Positions 40,383 through 49,092 are shown, counted from the first letter of the stretch. The stretch is DNA of 64,000 nt from Roseovarius sp. THAF27 (GCF_009363655.1 NZ_CP045393.1:1922001-1986000); one strand, 5' to 3'. Made by a program: numbers and translations. Notes: generated by a model not told the origin, from the letters alone.

Positions 40383-41432
40383 TCAGGTATCCAGAAAGTC
40401 CCATTCATCCCCAAGGACCCAACGGATGGCTGATAGCTTTCCGTTAATCATGCCCCATTCAAAATCATCCCATGGTCCTAGGTTTTCAACGCCGACTTCT
40501 TCTTCGGTCCGCCGCGCGGCATCGAGCGCCCTTGCCCAGACTGTATCCAGTATCTCGTCCTGACTGTATGGGTTACGGGCGAATTCATCTTCTGACACGA
40601 TCTTGGTTTGTCCGTGTTCGATCTTGTACCGGAGGTTCATGTGTCGGTTGTACCAGACCTGTCGGAAGAGAAGGTGCTCCGCTTCAGTCAAGTCTGACAG
40701 AGTTCGAAACTCAGGACTGTATCCAAGTTCAAAGTCTCCAAGTGCCATTGCGTCCGGGTCGGTTTCCTCAACGAACTTCCCGATATCCAAGATGTATTGA
40801 GACCGGTCACCGAAGGCGGCTGCAAGGTCAGGGTGCGGGGTGCGGTTGTCTCCTCTGGGATCACTGAAATCGTTATGGTTGGTCGTGGCGAACCCGAAGC
40901 CGATGTGCTCCCGGACAGCATCTTGGCGTATTTCGTCGTACACTTCGAACAGTATTGCATCGGCAATGCTGCCTCTGTTCCGGTGGCAAGGCGCTTCACC
41001 ATACAAGGCACGGTTCGCCGCCCTTGCCCGATGTATGACGGTGGTTTCAACATTGATGTTCTCGCCGTGGTCCATCAAGGCCTGTACTTGGTCGACTATG
41101 CTACTCTCTTGGATGGCGTTGGTGAAATCCAAGCTCTGAAAGGCTTCCATCGCTTGCTGGGCGGCATTCTGGTCAGCGAACCCGTTGAGGGCGTAGCGGA
41201 GCGATTTCAAGTTAGACTGTAAAGCCTTCGAGGACTGCGCTGCGACCCTGTCCTTGTTTCTATCAAACTCCTCTCGGACGATATCCGGGACAATGATTTC
41301 AAGCTGGGCATTGTCGCACATCTCATGAAGTGCACGCACAAGGGGGGCGGCGCGGTAAGTGCTCGCCATGTCCAACCAAATGGATGTGTCGATTAGGACC
41401 CTGTGGAGCGTCACTGTCGGGGCGTCGATCAC
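40383..41432 (-). CDS. PIN-domain (DUF4935-like) protein, probable RNase/toxin-like
   Basis: A 349-residue protein. PIN fold features are V-L-I-D-T-S-I-W (D15), I-V-R-E-E-F (E54/E55), S-I-A-D-A-I-L-F (D158), and T-T-N-H-N-D-F (D188). This is the spread of acidic metal ligands expected for a PIN nuclease with a long helical insertion, as in DUF4935. The remaining 130 residues form a separate, charged C-terminal region. The GTG start overlaps the upstream 54-residue gene by 4 bases (GTGA), so translation is coupled. Active residues look intact. Substrate unknown; RNA is likely by family. Confidence 0.75.
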   Translation of the reverse strand: MIDAPTVTLHRVLIDTSIWLDMASTYRAAPLVRALHEMCDNAQLEIIVPDIVREEFDRNKDRVAAQSSKALQSNLKSLRYALNGFADQNAAQQAMEAFQSLDFTNAIQESSIVDQVQALMDHGENINVETTVIHRARAANRALYGEAPCHRNRGSIADAILFEVYDEIRQDAVREHIGFGFATTNHNDFSDPRGDNRTPHPDLAAAFGDRSQYILDIGKFVEETDPDAMALGDFELGYSPEFRTLSDLTEAEHLLFRQVWYNRHMNLRYKIEHGQTKIVSEDEFARNPYSQDEILDTVWARALDAARRTEEEVGVENLGPWDDFEWGMINGKLSAIRWVLGDEWDFLDT

Positions 41433-41593
41433 GACTGTGCCTCAATCCAAGCCTGAGCCTCTTCCCGCGAACTGAACGCCGGTCGATCACTTGACCGGTG
41501 ACGCTTCCCGTCGATGATCTCGACAACTTCATAGAAGGTGACGTTCCCTTGTTCGGGATGGGGGATGGACGTTTCTTCGATGCGGTATTCCAT
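41429..41593 (-). CDS. 54-residue protein heading the PIN/PRTase operon
   Basis: A small acidic protein (M-E-Y-R-I-E-E-T start, V-V-E-I-I-D-G-K-R-H core, S-S-R-E-E-A-Q-A-W-I-E end) that looks like a compact beta-beta-alpha unit seen in many phage-borne small proteins. GGAG lies 6 bases before ATG 41593. The stop overlaps the PIN gene start, so the two are made together. Its place directly before a PIN gene is like that of many antitoxins, but its sequence does not match a known antitoxin family, so the role is open. Confidence 0.65.
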   Translation of the reverse strand: MEYRIEETSIPHPEQGNVTFYEVVEIIDGKRHRSSDRPAFSSREEAQAWIEAQS

Positions 41594-41689
41594 GCGAACT
41601 CCAGTTGGTCGGTATGAGCACGATACGGGGACTGGGCCGACAAGAGCAACCATCGCCGCTGACGCGGTCGCTTTGCCCGCCCAGCCCCC

Positions 41690-42032
41690 AGCTTTCGGAA
41701 GTTGGGGGCGAGTTGGGGGCTGGCGAAGGTGCTTAACCTCCTTATTTTATTGATCTTTATTTCATTCCCCCAAACCCTCAAACCCCCAACAGATTCTTGA
41801 AAATATTCCACCGAGCCCCCCCCCCCTTGTAGATCGGCCAAAGAGAGGGGGCCTCGCGCTCTAAAGACAAAACCGCTTGGGGGCGTGGGGTTTTGGGGGT
41901 TGGGGGAAATAATCTTTACTAAACAAAAGGGTATGAGGAATCCAACGCCCCCAACTTGCCCCCAAGATTGAGCGACAAGGGTCGAGAACCACCGTCTTGG
42001 GGCGCGACGGCAAAGGCCCCCTAACGGGGGCC
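41690..42032. repeat. G/C-tract array beside the primase gene, candidate replication origin of the element
   Basis: About 13 runs of five or more G or C fall within 340 bases, many inside the unit GTTGGGGGC or its complement GCCCCCAAC (41701-41709, 41712-41720, 41877-41884, 41947-41955, 41958-41965 and others). Both orientations alternate, one run is C11 (41816-41826), and AT-rich DNA lies between. No gene fits in 41594-42100. Satellite primases replicate from repeat arrays close to their gene, so an origin is a reasonable inference. The runs could also form G-quadruplexes. Confidence 0.6.
42015..42032 (-). terminator. possible terminator after the primase gene
   Basis: GGCCCCC-TAAC-GGGGGCC is a perfect 7-bp stem with a 4-base loop, 69 bases after the primase stop in its direction of transcription. 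Only a short T run (TTTG) follows, so termination would be weak. It is also part of the G/C-tract array. Confidence 0.45.
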
Positions 42033-42100
42033 AGCACCAACTCTCTGACATTGTAGGTCGGCCTTACCGCCGACAGGGAAGAGGCCACACCTCTAGCTTG

Positions 42101-45031
42101 CTAGGACCCTGCGGCTTCCGAAACATCGGTTTCCGGAACAGGCGTCCCGAGAACCTCCGGCGGGAACAAAATCCAGCGAGTGTTCTTCAATAATCCGCAA
42201 GCGCCCTGACCATCGCCCAACGCAACGCCGGGATGCAGGCGCTCAAACATCTCGACAATGTCCAGACGGTTCCGGAAGCGAGACCCTTCGCGGAGGAATT
42301 CCCGGAAAGGCGCAACCGGCAGACGCAGCCCCTTCGCGTCAGCGGTGAAGGTTTCGATCTCTCCGGTGACGCGAAGATCAACCGCGCCATCTCCCAGCAC
42401 GTCAATCAGGCGCTGCATCGGCTCAGACCGCGACTTCTCACGCATGACGCGCCGCTCCTCGGTCTCAGGGGCCTTCATCACATCGGACCAAGTGAAGCCC
42501 GCGTCAGCAGGGTCATACCTTTCGAGATGATGCAGGAAGCCCGCCATCTCGTCGCCGTTCATGGCGCTGCGCAGCTTCAGGAAGTAGTCCTTGTCCTGCT
42601 TCACGTCTTCGCTGATCTCCATGACGAACCAGCGCCGGTCGGAACCGTTGTCTTCAATCAGGATCGGCACCTCGTCATTCGAGTCGAAGTACAGGCGCAG
42701 ATAGGACGGCGCGGTGACGACGTTCATTCCCTTGGCTTCGACCTGCATCGTGGTCGAGGATACCATGGCCTTCAGTTCGGACGCGACCTTGGGGCTGGCC
42801 CCGAAGACGGCTTCGGTCACGACGGCCAGAATACACTTGCTCAGGTGTTCCCCTGCGAAGTTGCTCATCACGTGGGATTCCTTCTCAAGCTGCTTACAGT
42901 GGGGGAAGGTCAGCTTCTTCAGGATGTCGCCAAACGTGCCCTTGCCGGTCCCGCCTTCGCCCCGAACGATGACCGCGGTACCCGGCAGTTCGCCGGGGCG
43001 CTGCACCATGTGGGCCATCCACAGTTCGAGGAAGTTGTACTTCTTCTGATCACCGCGACAGACAATCTGGAAGATGAAGTCGCGGATCGTCGCCCACTCG
43101 CCTTCTTCAGCCTCGAACCAACGCCCCTGATAGATATTGAAGGCGGTCGGCGAGGCCACGACAGGGGGCGGCGCGAACACCAATCCCGACTTGCGCGTCT
43201 GGTGGTCGAGGAAAGCCTTCGCCGGGTTGGTCTCTTCCTTACCTTCCCGGACCTGCCGGTCGCTGTGAAGGTCAATGAAGTCCTGCTTGGTGTAGAAGAT
43301 CATGGTCGGGTCCTGCGTCTCCGACGTGAAGGCGTCCAGATCGGGCTTGCGGGCGATGCGGAACTTCCCTGCCATGTCGAGAACGGCGTAGCGCTTTCCA
43401 AGGGTGGCAATGGCCTCTTCCATGGTGTCCCCAAGAGGCCCGGTCGGATCGAGCGAGCTATGGGCAATGTCTTCGCGGTCGAGGGACTCGCGGATCAATT
43501 CGGACCGGGCGGACTGCTTCTCCGCTGCGTGAGCAGCCTTCCATTCGTCCAGAAGCTCGCGACCCTGCTTCCGCAGGCGCTGAACATCATTGCCGTTGCG
43601 CTGGCCATGCTCCCGGACAAGAGCATCGAGCTGCGCCACGATATCCGGCTTGTTGCCGCCACGGATGACGCCTGCATAGAGTGCCGCCAGTTCCTTGTCG
43701 CTGGGGTCACTGAGACGCTTGAAGAGGCGCTTAACCTTACCCTTCGTCGAGATGGTTTCGATCTCGGGCGCAGGTTCGGGGACGCCGTAATCGTACTTTG
43801 AAAGCTCGACCGGCTCGCCTTCAATCTCGTCAGGAAAGAACGTCCCGTCGCAGAGGACGTCGGAGAAGCTTTCATAGCCGTCGGGAAGACCGATCTGCAC
43901 GTCTGCGATGGCCTTGTCGATCAAGCGAACCATGTCCCACGTGTGGACACCTGCGGCGCTGCAATGGTCGTGCAGACAGTGGATGCGGAACCCTTCGTCA
44001 GTGTCCTCCTTGATCCAGCAGGCGGTGTCGTCGGGGTCGCCGGGGTTTGAATGCGCGGCGTCATTAGGGCACATGATCTCGCGTTCCGCGCCGTCGCCGG
44101 TACGCGTCTCCCAGCCGATCATGTCGAGGACATCGCCGAACATACAGGCGGAGCCGACATCGTTGAACCACGCCCGAACGTCGAAGCCGTCGCTCAGGAT
44201 GGCATCGCCGCCTTCGTCTTCGACCGGCGCAAGCCCGCCAGAGCGCCGCGCCACCTCCTTCTTGCCGTACTTCGTGGGATCACCGTCTTCGACCGTATCC
44301 AGATCGAGGCCGGTGCCCGCGATGATGTAGTGCTTGAACTCTGCATCCTCTGAGGGCCGACGGGGCGGGCGCTGAAGGCGCGACAGGTCCATACCGGTCC
44401 TGTCGAAGGTCGTGACGCCGATGCTCTCACAGAAGCCGACATACTTGCGCTTCCACACATTCAACGCCTGACGGCGTTCCTCACCGCTTTCCGGAAGCTC
44501 GAACGCTTCCTTCAAAAAGACAACGATCCGGAACCGGTCTTCACCCGGACCCGCCTTCGTGGTGTGTGAATAAGACGTGAAGCCGACACAGAGCACGCCC
44601 AGAGGCTTCAACGCCGCGATGACGCGGTCTAAGGTGTCGCCTTCGTCTGCGTCGATCACAAGGGCCGTGATGGCCTCTGCGGTGTTTGCGGTGCGGTACG
44701 CCAGCGGATAGCGAATGCCCCCAATCTCGCAGGTTCCGGGGAATTCCTTGGCGCGGTTGTAGACGAAGGACAGCCCGTCGATTTCCTTCTTCACGGGGTG
44801 TTCGGAAAGCCCGTGCTCGATAAAATTGCCAAGCCGCGCCTTATACTTGATCCAGCTAGTCTTGGACTTCTTGCCCTTCTTCTCCTTGCCGCCGGGGGCA
44901 CGCATAGTCGTGGCCCAGATCAAGTCGATCTCGGAGTCGAGGAATGTAGATACTTCGGGGGTGGTCAGGTCGCCGATAATTGTGGCGTCGCCGATCTTCG
45001 TGATCGGATTCATAGTGCTGCCGTCAGGCAT
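42101..45031 (-). CDS. primase-helicase (superfamily 3 helicase, satellite/phage replication protein)
   Basis: A 976-residue replication protein. The N-terminal half has primase-like acidic motifs (A-L-V-I-D-A-D-E-G-D near residue 125) with R-F-R-I-V-V and L-S-R-L-Q-R-P-P-R-R-P. A Cys/His cluster (C-P-N-D-A-A-H ... C-L-H-D-H-C, about residues 315-355) looks like a zinc element. The C-terminal helicase has Walker A G-E-G-G-T-G-K-G-T with K697 and a sensor-like F-D-S-N-D-E-V-P followed by S-D-R-R-W-F-V. This order resembles DUF5906-type and P4-alpha-like proteins that start replication of satellites. GGAGAG precedes the start at 45031. Confidence 0.85.
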   Translation of the reverse strand: MPDGSTMNPITKIGDATIIGDLTTPEVSTFLDSEIDLIWATTMRAPGGKEKKGKKSKTSWIKYKARLGNFIEHGLSEHPVKKEIDGLSFVYNRAKEFPGTCEIGGIRYPLAYRTANTAEAITALVIDADEGDTLDRVIAALKPLGVLCVGFTSYSHTTKAGPGEDRFRIVVFLKEAFELPESGEERRQALNVWKRKYVGFCESIGVTTFDRTGMDLSRLQRPPRRPSEDAEFKHYIIAGTGLDLDTVEDGDPTKYGKKEVARRSGGLAPVEDEGGDAILSDGFDVRAWFNDVGSACMFGDVLDMIGWETRTGDGAEREIMCPNDAAHSNPGDPDDTACWIKEDTDEGFRIHCLHDHCSAAGVHTWDMVRLIDKAIADVQIGLPDGYESFSDVLCDGTFFPDEIEGEPVELSKYDYGVPEPAPEIETISTKGKVKRLFKRLSDPSDKELAALYAGVIRGGNKPDIVAQLDALVREHGQRNGNDVQRLRKQGRELLDEWKAAHAAEKQSARSELIRESLDREDIAHSSLDPTGPLGDTMEEAIATLGKRYAVLDMAGKFRIARKPDLDAFTSETQDPTMIFYTKQDFIDLHSDRQVREGKEETNPAKAFLDHQTRKSGLVFAPPPVVASPTAFNIYQGRWFEAEEGEWATIRDFIFQIVCRGDQKKYNFLELWMAHMVQRPGELPGTAVIVRGEGGTGKGTFGDILKKLTFPHCKQLEKESHVMSNFAGEHLSKCILAVVTEAVFGASPKVASELKAMVSSTTMQVEAKGMNVVTAPSYLRLYFDSNDEVPILIEDNGSDRRWFVMEISEDVKQDKDYFLKLRSAMNGDEMAGFLHHLERYDPADAGFTWSDVMKAPETEERRVMREKSRSEPMQRLIDVLGDGAVDLRVTGEIETFTADAKGLRLPVAPFREFLREGSRFRNRLDIVEMFERLHPGVALGDGQGACGLLKNTRWILFPPEVLGTPVPETDVSEAAGS

Positions 45032-45321
45032 GTGGGTTCTCTCCGTGCAGTTTATTTCATGTCACTCTCCTTTCTGGACCGTTCATTCTGCCTCATCCTG
45101 TGAGGCGTCGGGCGGCAACAGTACGGACAATCGTCACCGCCCCATATGATCGACGCGCTGCTTTCTACGGCAGCCACCATTGCGATCAGTACAGAACATC
45201 TGACACACGAGTCAAGGGATTTGTAACTTTTAGTTATAAAAATCAGCTACTTAACGGCTTGAAGCTGAAATCTGTCACGCAGACGGTTTTTCGCCCTAAG
45301 CTTGAAGCCGAAAATCGGACC
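45032..45321. other. intergenic region upstream of the primase gene
   Basis: No gene seen. The 290 bases are AT-rich near 45220-45260 and probably hold the primase promoter or a read-through region from the small-gene operon. No terminator with a clear T tract was found. Confidence 0.4.
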
Positions 45322-45630
45322 TCAGGTGTAGTCGTCGAGGATGTCCGCCAAATCGTCTGCGAGCTTTGCGGGATAGGCAGCGAGTTCAAGGCGCTTCGCC
45401 CCATGTCCGACATACCACTCCTCCGACGCGGGCTGCTTGAAGCCTGCTTCCTTGAACACCCGGCGCGTCAGCTCCGCATCCCCTCCGAGCGCATCGCGGA
45501 GCCAATCGAATTCGATGCGCACGCCACCATTGCGTGTACCTACTGCCCGCAAGCGGTCTGCGAGGTCTTCAATCATATCTTCGTCGTAATTCGTCTGGTG
45601 GGGCAGCGCCCCAAGGTGATGCTTCCGCAT
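45322..45630 (-). CDS. hypothetical protein of the element (102 aa)
   Basis: A 102-residue acidic, mainly helical protein (M-I-E-D-L-A-D-R-L-R-A-V, then a W-L-R-D-A-L-G-G region and a C-terminal A-D-D-L-A-D-I-L-D-D-Y-T). AAGGAG precedes the start at 45630, which supports translation. It is the last gene of the leftward small-gene run before the primase. No family recognised. Confidence 0.6.
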   Translation of the reverse strand: MRKHHLGALPHQTNYDEDMIEDLADRLRAVGTRNGGVRIEFDWLRDALGGDAELTRRVFKEAGFKQPASEEWYVGHGAKRLELAAYPAKLADDLADILDDYT

Positions 45631-45641
45631 GTCGTTTCTCC

Positions 45642-45875
45642 TTAGATATTTTCGTGGCGCGAGGGGGCGAACTCAGCGGCGAGGATTTTCTCGATCCCCC
45701 TCTGGACGCTGGCCAGATGACTCTTGAAAGTTTCGAGGTCGGGAAAAAGCAAGCGGGCGTTGTACCAAAGCTGGCGACGCCTGTGCATCCGGGCCAGCGC
45801 CTGCTCCATCGGCAGAGGCTTACGCCGCGCGGCGCTCTGCGAGCATCGGCTGCTTCTGTCGTTCAAGTTCTTCAT
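45642..45875 (-). CDS. hypothetical basic protein of the element (77 aa)
   Basis: A 77-residue basic protein; the core M-E-Q-A-L-A-R-M-H-R-R-R-Q-L-W-Y-N through F-K-S-H-L-A-S-V-Q looks like a coiled or helical hairpin. A GAGGAAGAG ribosome site precedes 45875. A start at 45809 is also possible. An overlapping 23-codon frame (45891-45820, M-I-E-E-E-N-E-E-L) is an alternative reading that cannot be excluded. No family recognised. Confidence 0.5.
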   Translation of the reverse strand: MKNLNDRSSRCSQSAARRKPLPMEQALARMHRRRQLWYNARLLFPDLETFKSHLASVQRGIEKILAAEFAPSRHENI

Positions 45876-45887
45876 TCTCTTCCTCGA

Positions 45888-46004
45888 TCATTTCAGGAGT
45901 CCAATGCGAGCGCGCTTCTTCGCACGGGCCTTGGCCTTGCGACGTTCCCTAGGGGACAGGTGCAGGAAGTCGCCTGCCGTGGCGCTGTTCAACTGACTAT
46001 CCAT
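45888..46004 (-). CDS. very small basic protein of the element (38 aa)
   Basis: A 38-residue frame, M-D-S-Q-L-N-S-A-T-A-G-D-F-L-H-L then a strongly basic end (R-R-K-A-K-A-R-A-K-K-R-A-R). It overlaps the end of the preceding gene by 8 bases, so translation would be coupled. The basic tail may bind nucleic acid. Evidence is gene packing and composition only. Confidence 0.45.
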   Translation of the reverse strand: MDSQLNSATAGDFLHLSPRERRKAKARAKKRARIGLLK

Positions 46005-46215
46005 TTCGTTCAGCCGCCGCTCGCGCCCGCGCCTTCGCCTTGTCCATTTCGGTAGGCAAAGGTGTGAACCTACGCGAAAGGGCGGCGTACTGCGAGGGCG
46101 TAAGGCGTTCCGAGGGCAGCAAGATGCACTGCCAGTGCTCTCCCTCGCGCCGGAAATACTGTGACCAGACGCCACCAGCCGACCGCACGGCGGACTCGAT
46201 CTTCGTCAGGTTCAT
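45997..46215 (-). CDS. hypothetical protein of the element (72 aa)
   Basis: A 72-residue protein (M-N-L-T-K-I-E-S-A-V-R-S-A-G, then W-Q-C-I-L-L-P-S-E-R-L-T-P-S-Q-Y-A-A-L). A GAGGTGATGGG ribosome site precedes 46215. It starts 9 bases after the upstream gene stop and overlaps the downstream 38-residue frame. No family recognised. Confidence 0.55.
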   Translation of the reverse strand: MNLTKIESAVRSAGGVWSQYFRREGEHWQCILLPSERLTPSQYAALSRRFTPLPTEMDKAKARARAAAERNG

Positions 46216-46224
46216 CCCATCACC

Positions 46225-46683
46225 TCAGGTCAGGCCGTGCTTGCGTGCGTAGTTGATGCGCTGCTGCGGGCTAAGGCTCGCCAAGACTGTATCATGTTCG
46301 TTCCGCGTCATTGAGCTAGTGGTGTCGGTTCGAGGCCGATCAAGGCCGTTCGCACGGGCGTAGTTGATACGCTGCTGCGGGCGGAGGTTGGCAATATCTT
46401 CATTGATCTTGGAGACTTCTGCCCGTTCGATCTCTGCGGCGATCAAAGCGTTCGAAACGTCCGTATCCCGCTTCAAAGCCTCGATAGATTCCGCAAGGCC
46501 AAGCGGGTATTCACCGCCGGTAAGGACATGGTCCCGGATCGTTGCCAGACCGGCGATGGTCTTCGGGTCTACGTCGATCCCCGTCTTCATCTGGAACGCC
46601 TTTCCTACCTTGCCAATTGCATCGGTGAAGCGCTGGCGATCTTCTTCGCCCAGATGGGCAAGTGTATCTTCAATATTGGCCAT
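46225..46683 (-). CDS. hypothetical element protein with a duplicated PQQRINYAR motif (152 aa)
   Basis: A 152-residue protein, helical and charged (M-A-N-I-E-D-T-L-A-H-L-G-E-E-D-R-Q-R-F). Near the C-terminus the motif L-x-P-Q-Q-R-I-N-Y-A-R-x-x-G-L occurs twice, about 35 residues apart, and the second copy ends the protein. Such repeats suggest two copies of a small binding helix. Its ATG overlaps the stop of the upstream HTH gene (TGATG), which sets the start. Confidence 0.6.
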   Translation of the reverse strand: MANIEDTLAHLGEEDRQRFTDAIGKVGKAFQMKTGIDVDPKTIAGLATIRDHVLTGGEYPLGLAESIEALKRDTDVSNALIAAEIERAEVSKINEDIANLRPQQRINYARANGLDRPRTDTTSSMTRNEHDTVLASLSPQQRINYARKHGLT

Positions 46684-47246
46684 CACGCGGCCTCCTTTTC
46701 TTCGATAGGAATATTCACCACTTCGATTGCCTTGACCCATGACGCCCAACCGGCGTCACCTACGGGCAACTCGTCATGTTCACCGGTCAGGATGAAACGG
46801 ACACAGCCGGGATGGATGAGGACGATCTTGCGAAGGCGCTCGATGCGAGGAACACCAACCGCCATCGCGAAGCTGGTAGTGGTCTTCTGTACCAATCGCG
46901 CCCGCTCGAATTCCTCCCCGGTCAGCGCCTTCAGGAAGCCCTCAGCGCGCGCTTCAGGGGCATCGCCCAGCCAAAGGTCGTCTACGCCGTCACGGGCACG
47001 TTCAGCGCGTACGTGAGCATCGAATTCAACGACGCGGCTCAGGTCGTCTTCATACAGTCCACGCTTCCGGCGTTCGCGAAACCAGACCACGATATCGGGC
47101 AGTGCGAACATCTTGCCGCGCGGGCTGCACCGGAAGTCATGGAACGGCGGATACGGCTTCGCGGTCCAGCGATAAATGGACTGGTCAGAGACGCTCAAAA
47201 GCGTGCACAGGTCGGCTGACCGCAGAGTCGCGGTGATGGGGTTCAT
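46683..47246 (-). CDS. AlpA/excisionase-like HTH protein with C-terminal extension
   Basis: A 187-residue protein. The first 60 residues form a MerR-type/AlpA-like helix-turn-helix: L-R-S-A-D-L-C-T-L-L-S-V-S-D-Q-S-I-Y-R-W, then a wing with F-R-C-S-P-R-G-K-M-F-A-L-P-D-I-V-V-W. AlpA and Xis-type proteins control excision or integrase expression. The remaining 120 residues are an added domain of unknown function. GAGGAG precedes ATG 47246. It is the first gene of the leftward run behind a palindromic promoter region. Confidence 0.7.
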   Translation of the reverse strand: MNPITATLRSADLCTLLSVSDQSIYRWTAKPYPPFHDFRCSPRGKMFALPDIVVWFRERRKRGLYEDDLSRVVEFDAHVRAERARDGVDDLWLGDAPEARAEGFLKALTGEEFERARLVQKTTTSFAMAVGVPRIERLRKIVLIHPGCVRFILTGEHDELPVGDAGWASWVKAIEVVNIPIEEKEAA

Positions 47247-47365
47247 GATCGACTCCTCGCGCCCAGACGGGCGCATTGCTTGTCGGGAATTGTTCGTGAC
47301 CAAGCCGTCCAAAACAGTTGGTCTGAGGGTCTATCCCTCTAATTGTGATGTCTATCATTTTTTAC

Positions 47366-47377
47366 TTGACATGTCAA
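47366..47377 (-). promoter_or_regulatory. palindromic promoter/operator before the leftward operon
   Basis: TTGACATGTCAA is a perfect 12-bp palindrome that contains a TTGACA -35 element on each strand. On the minus strand a weak -10 (TAGACA) follows after 17 bases, 120 bases upstream of the HTH gene. This gives a promoter overlapped by a possible repressor or AlpA site. Confidence 0.45.
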
Positions 47378-47455
47378 TATTGTCCACGGTCAGAGGTCCA
47401 CGGGCGATTCGAGGGCGCCGCGCCCTGACAGCGGATCAACGTACTAATAAGAAAA

Positions 47456-47478
47456 CGCCCCGCCGTGATGGCAGGGCG
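47456..47478 (-). terminator. integrase terminator
   Basis: Stem CGCCCCGCC (47456-47464) with GGCAGGGCG (47470-47478), one mismatch and a 5-base loop. On the minus strand it is followed by TTTTCTTATT. It lies 46 bases after the integrase stop. Confidence 0.75.
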
Positions 47479-47523
47479 CTATGTTGGTGGTGTGGTGAAT
47501 GCCCGCGTAGCGGGGCAGGGCGG

Positions 47524-49092
47524 TTACATGACGAGTGCTTCAAGGTCCGCCCGTGGGTCGATCTTGTCTAAGCTCGCTTTGAGCGTTTTCATCCGAGCGC
47601 CTTGACCATATGCCGCCTTTGACCCCAATACCTCTTCCTTGCTTCGTCCACCCATCTCTAGGTTGTGTAAGAGGTTCATTCCTACGGCAGTGGCGCAGTC
47701 TTCCCACAAATGCCGATAGCTGTGGAACGTGTATCGTTGATCGGTGATCCCCAGCTTCTTACGCAGCCTCTTGTTGAACCTTCCAGAGAACTGAATGCTG
47801 GTATGTCCGTTCTCGTTCGGAGTGATTGGCATCAACCCTTTAGCGGTCTCGTTCTTGAAGAGGTAGTCGTCATCTGGTTGTTTCTTCGCGAATTCGATGA
47901 AACCGGCTTCGAGCAAAGCTTGGTGAACAGGTAGAAGCCTGACACTTGGTGCATTCTTGGTCGTCTGGCGTTCGTCTGCATCCGTCAGCCACACACACCA
48001 AGTCTCACCCACTTGGATAACGTCCTTGCCGAGAATTTGACAAATCTCCCCAATCCTCGCGCCCATGTACGCAGCAAGTAGTGGACCCCAGTGATCGACG
48101 GAAGCCGCGTCGCGGGCGGCTGCATCGTCGAAGGTCGCCGCCACCATCTCCGGGTTGAAGGGCAGTCGTTTCCGCTCTTTCTTCGCAGAATTCTTCTTAC
48201 GTGGTGAAAGCAGTTTGAAGTGCGCCCACGGGTCCGTTGTCAGATACCCCGTTGAGATTGCGTGAGGCATCAGTGCCCGGATAGCACCGATGTGCTGCCG
48301 TACCGTCTCCTCACTAACTGTTTCGAGCTTTTTCGCCCTCGCTACGGATACCTGCTCATTGAAGTTGAGGCTCCTTAGCTCAATAGTGTTCTGGCGCGCT
48401 GGAAGCTGACGGTAGGCAAGCGTGAATTCGCGCAGTTGGTCTATGGTCAGAGCATTCAAGGGAAGGTCGCCGACAAAGTCGATGAAGCGGTCTGCGACCA
48501 TTCGCCAGCGATTCACGGTGCCGGGTTTGACTATGTCATAACCTTCCAGCACCGCGATTAATTCTCGCAGTCCGAAAACCTCAGGAGCGTTGACGTTCTC
48601 ACCGAGTGCTCGGAGAGTCTTTGCCTCCCGTGCTGTGGTTTCATCGAAGGACCTTAGCTCTGCTTGGTAGCGTGCTTCCGCTCCTTCTCGCTCAGCGATA
48701 GTAGACGGCTCATCGCCTCGAAGGTCGCTTTCCGTTAACGACCCGCCAGCAACCAAGAATGCGCGCGCGGTATCGGCCCTACTGAACTGCTTGCGAAGTC
48801 TTTTCACGTCCCCGGCTTCGTCGAAGATTGCCCGTTGATCCGGGGGAAGGCTGTCAAAAGCTTCTGCAAGAGCCGCGCGGCGCTGTAGCTCTTCCGCTTG
48901 TTCGATGAAACGCGCCTTGGCCAAGGTAACCGCGTTTTCAGCCTCCGATTTTGAGTCAGTGTGCAGAGCGTCCCTCAACCACCCCCTGCCTTCGTAGAAT
49001 TCTTCCTGAAGGGAAGAGGGGATTCGGAGGTTAAGGCCATAGAGCTTGCGAGGGCCTCGAATGCGCGTACCGGGGACGTCTGATTTTGCCAT
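47524..49092 (-). CDS. tyrosine integrase of the ctrA-integrated element
   Basis: A 522-residue site-specific recombinase. The catalytic set is visible: R346 in G-A-R-I-G-E-I-C, H457-x-x-R460 in H-S-Y-R-H-L-W-E and the nucleophile Y495 in A-A-Y-G-Q-G. The second box has W/H replaced by E-M-G-G-R-S, as in several phage integrases. The N-terminal 200 residues hold the arm-binding and core-binding domains. ATG 49092 lies 15 bases from the GTGACACAC arm repeats, so the enzyme may repress its own gene. Its position next to attR supports it as the enzyme that inserted the element into ctrA. Confidence 0.92.
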   Translation of the reverse strand: MAKSDVPGTRIRGPRKLYGLNLRIPSSLQEEFYEGRGWLRDALHTDSKSEAENAVTLAKARFIEQAEELQRRAALAEAFDSLPPDQRAIFDEAGDVKRLRKQFSRADTARAFLVAGGSLTESDLRGDEPSTIAEREGAEARYQAELRSFDETTAREAKTLRALGENVNAPEVFGLRELIAVLEGYDIVKPGTVNRWRMVADRFIDFVGDLPLNALTIDQLREFTLAYRQLPARQNTIELRSLNFNEQVSVARAKKLETVSEETVRQHIGAIRALMPHAISTGYLTTDPWAHFKLLSPRKKNSAKKERKRLPFNPEMVAATFDDAAARDAASVDHWGPLLAAYMGARIGEICQILGKDVIQVGETWCVWLTDADERQTTKNAPSVRLLPVHQALLEAGFIEFAKKQPDDDYLFKNETAKGLMPITPNENGHTSIQFSGRFNKRLRKKLGITDQRYTFHSYRHLWEDCATAVGMNLLHNLEMGGRSKEEVLGSKAAYGQGARMKTLKASLDKIDPRADLEALVM

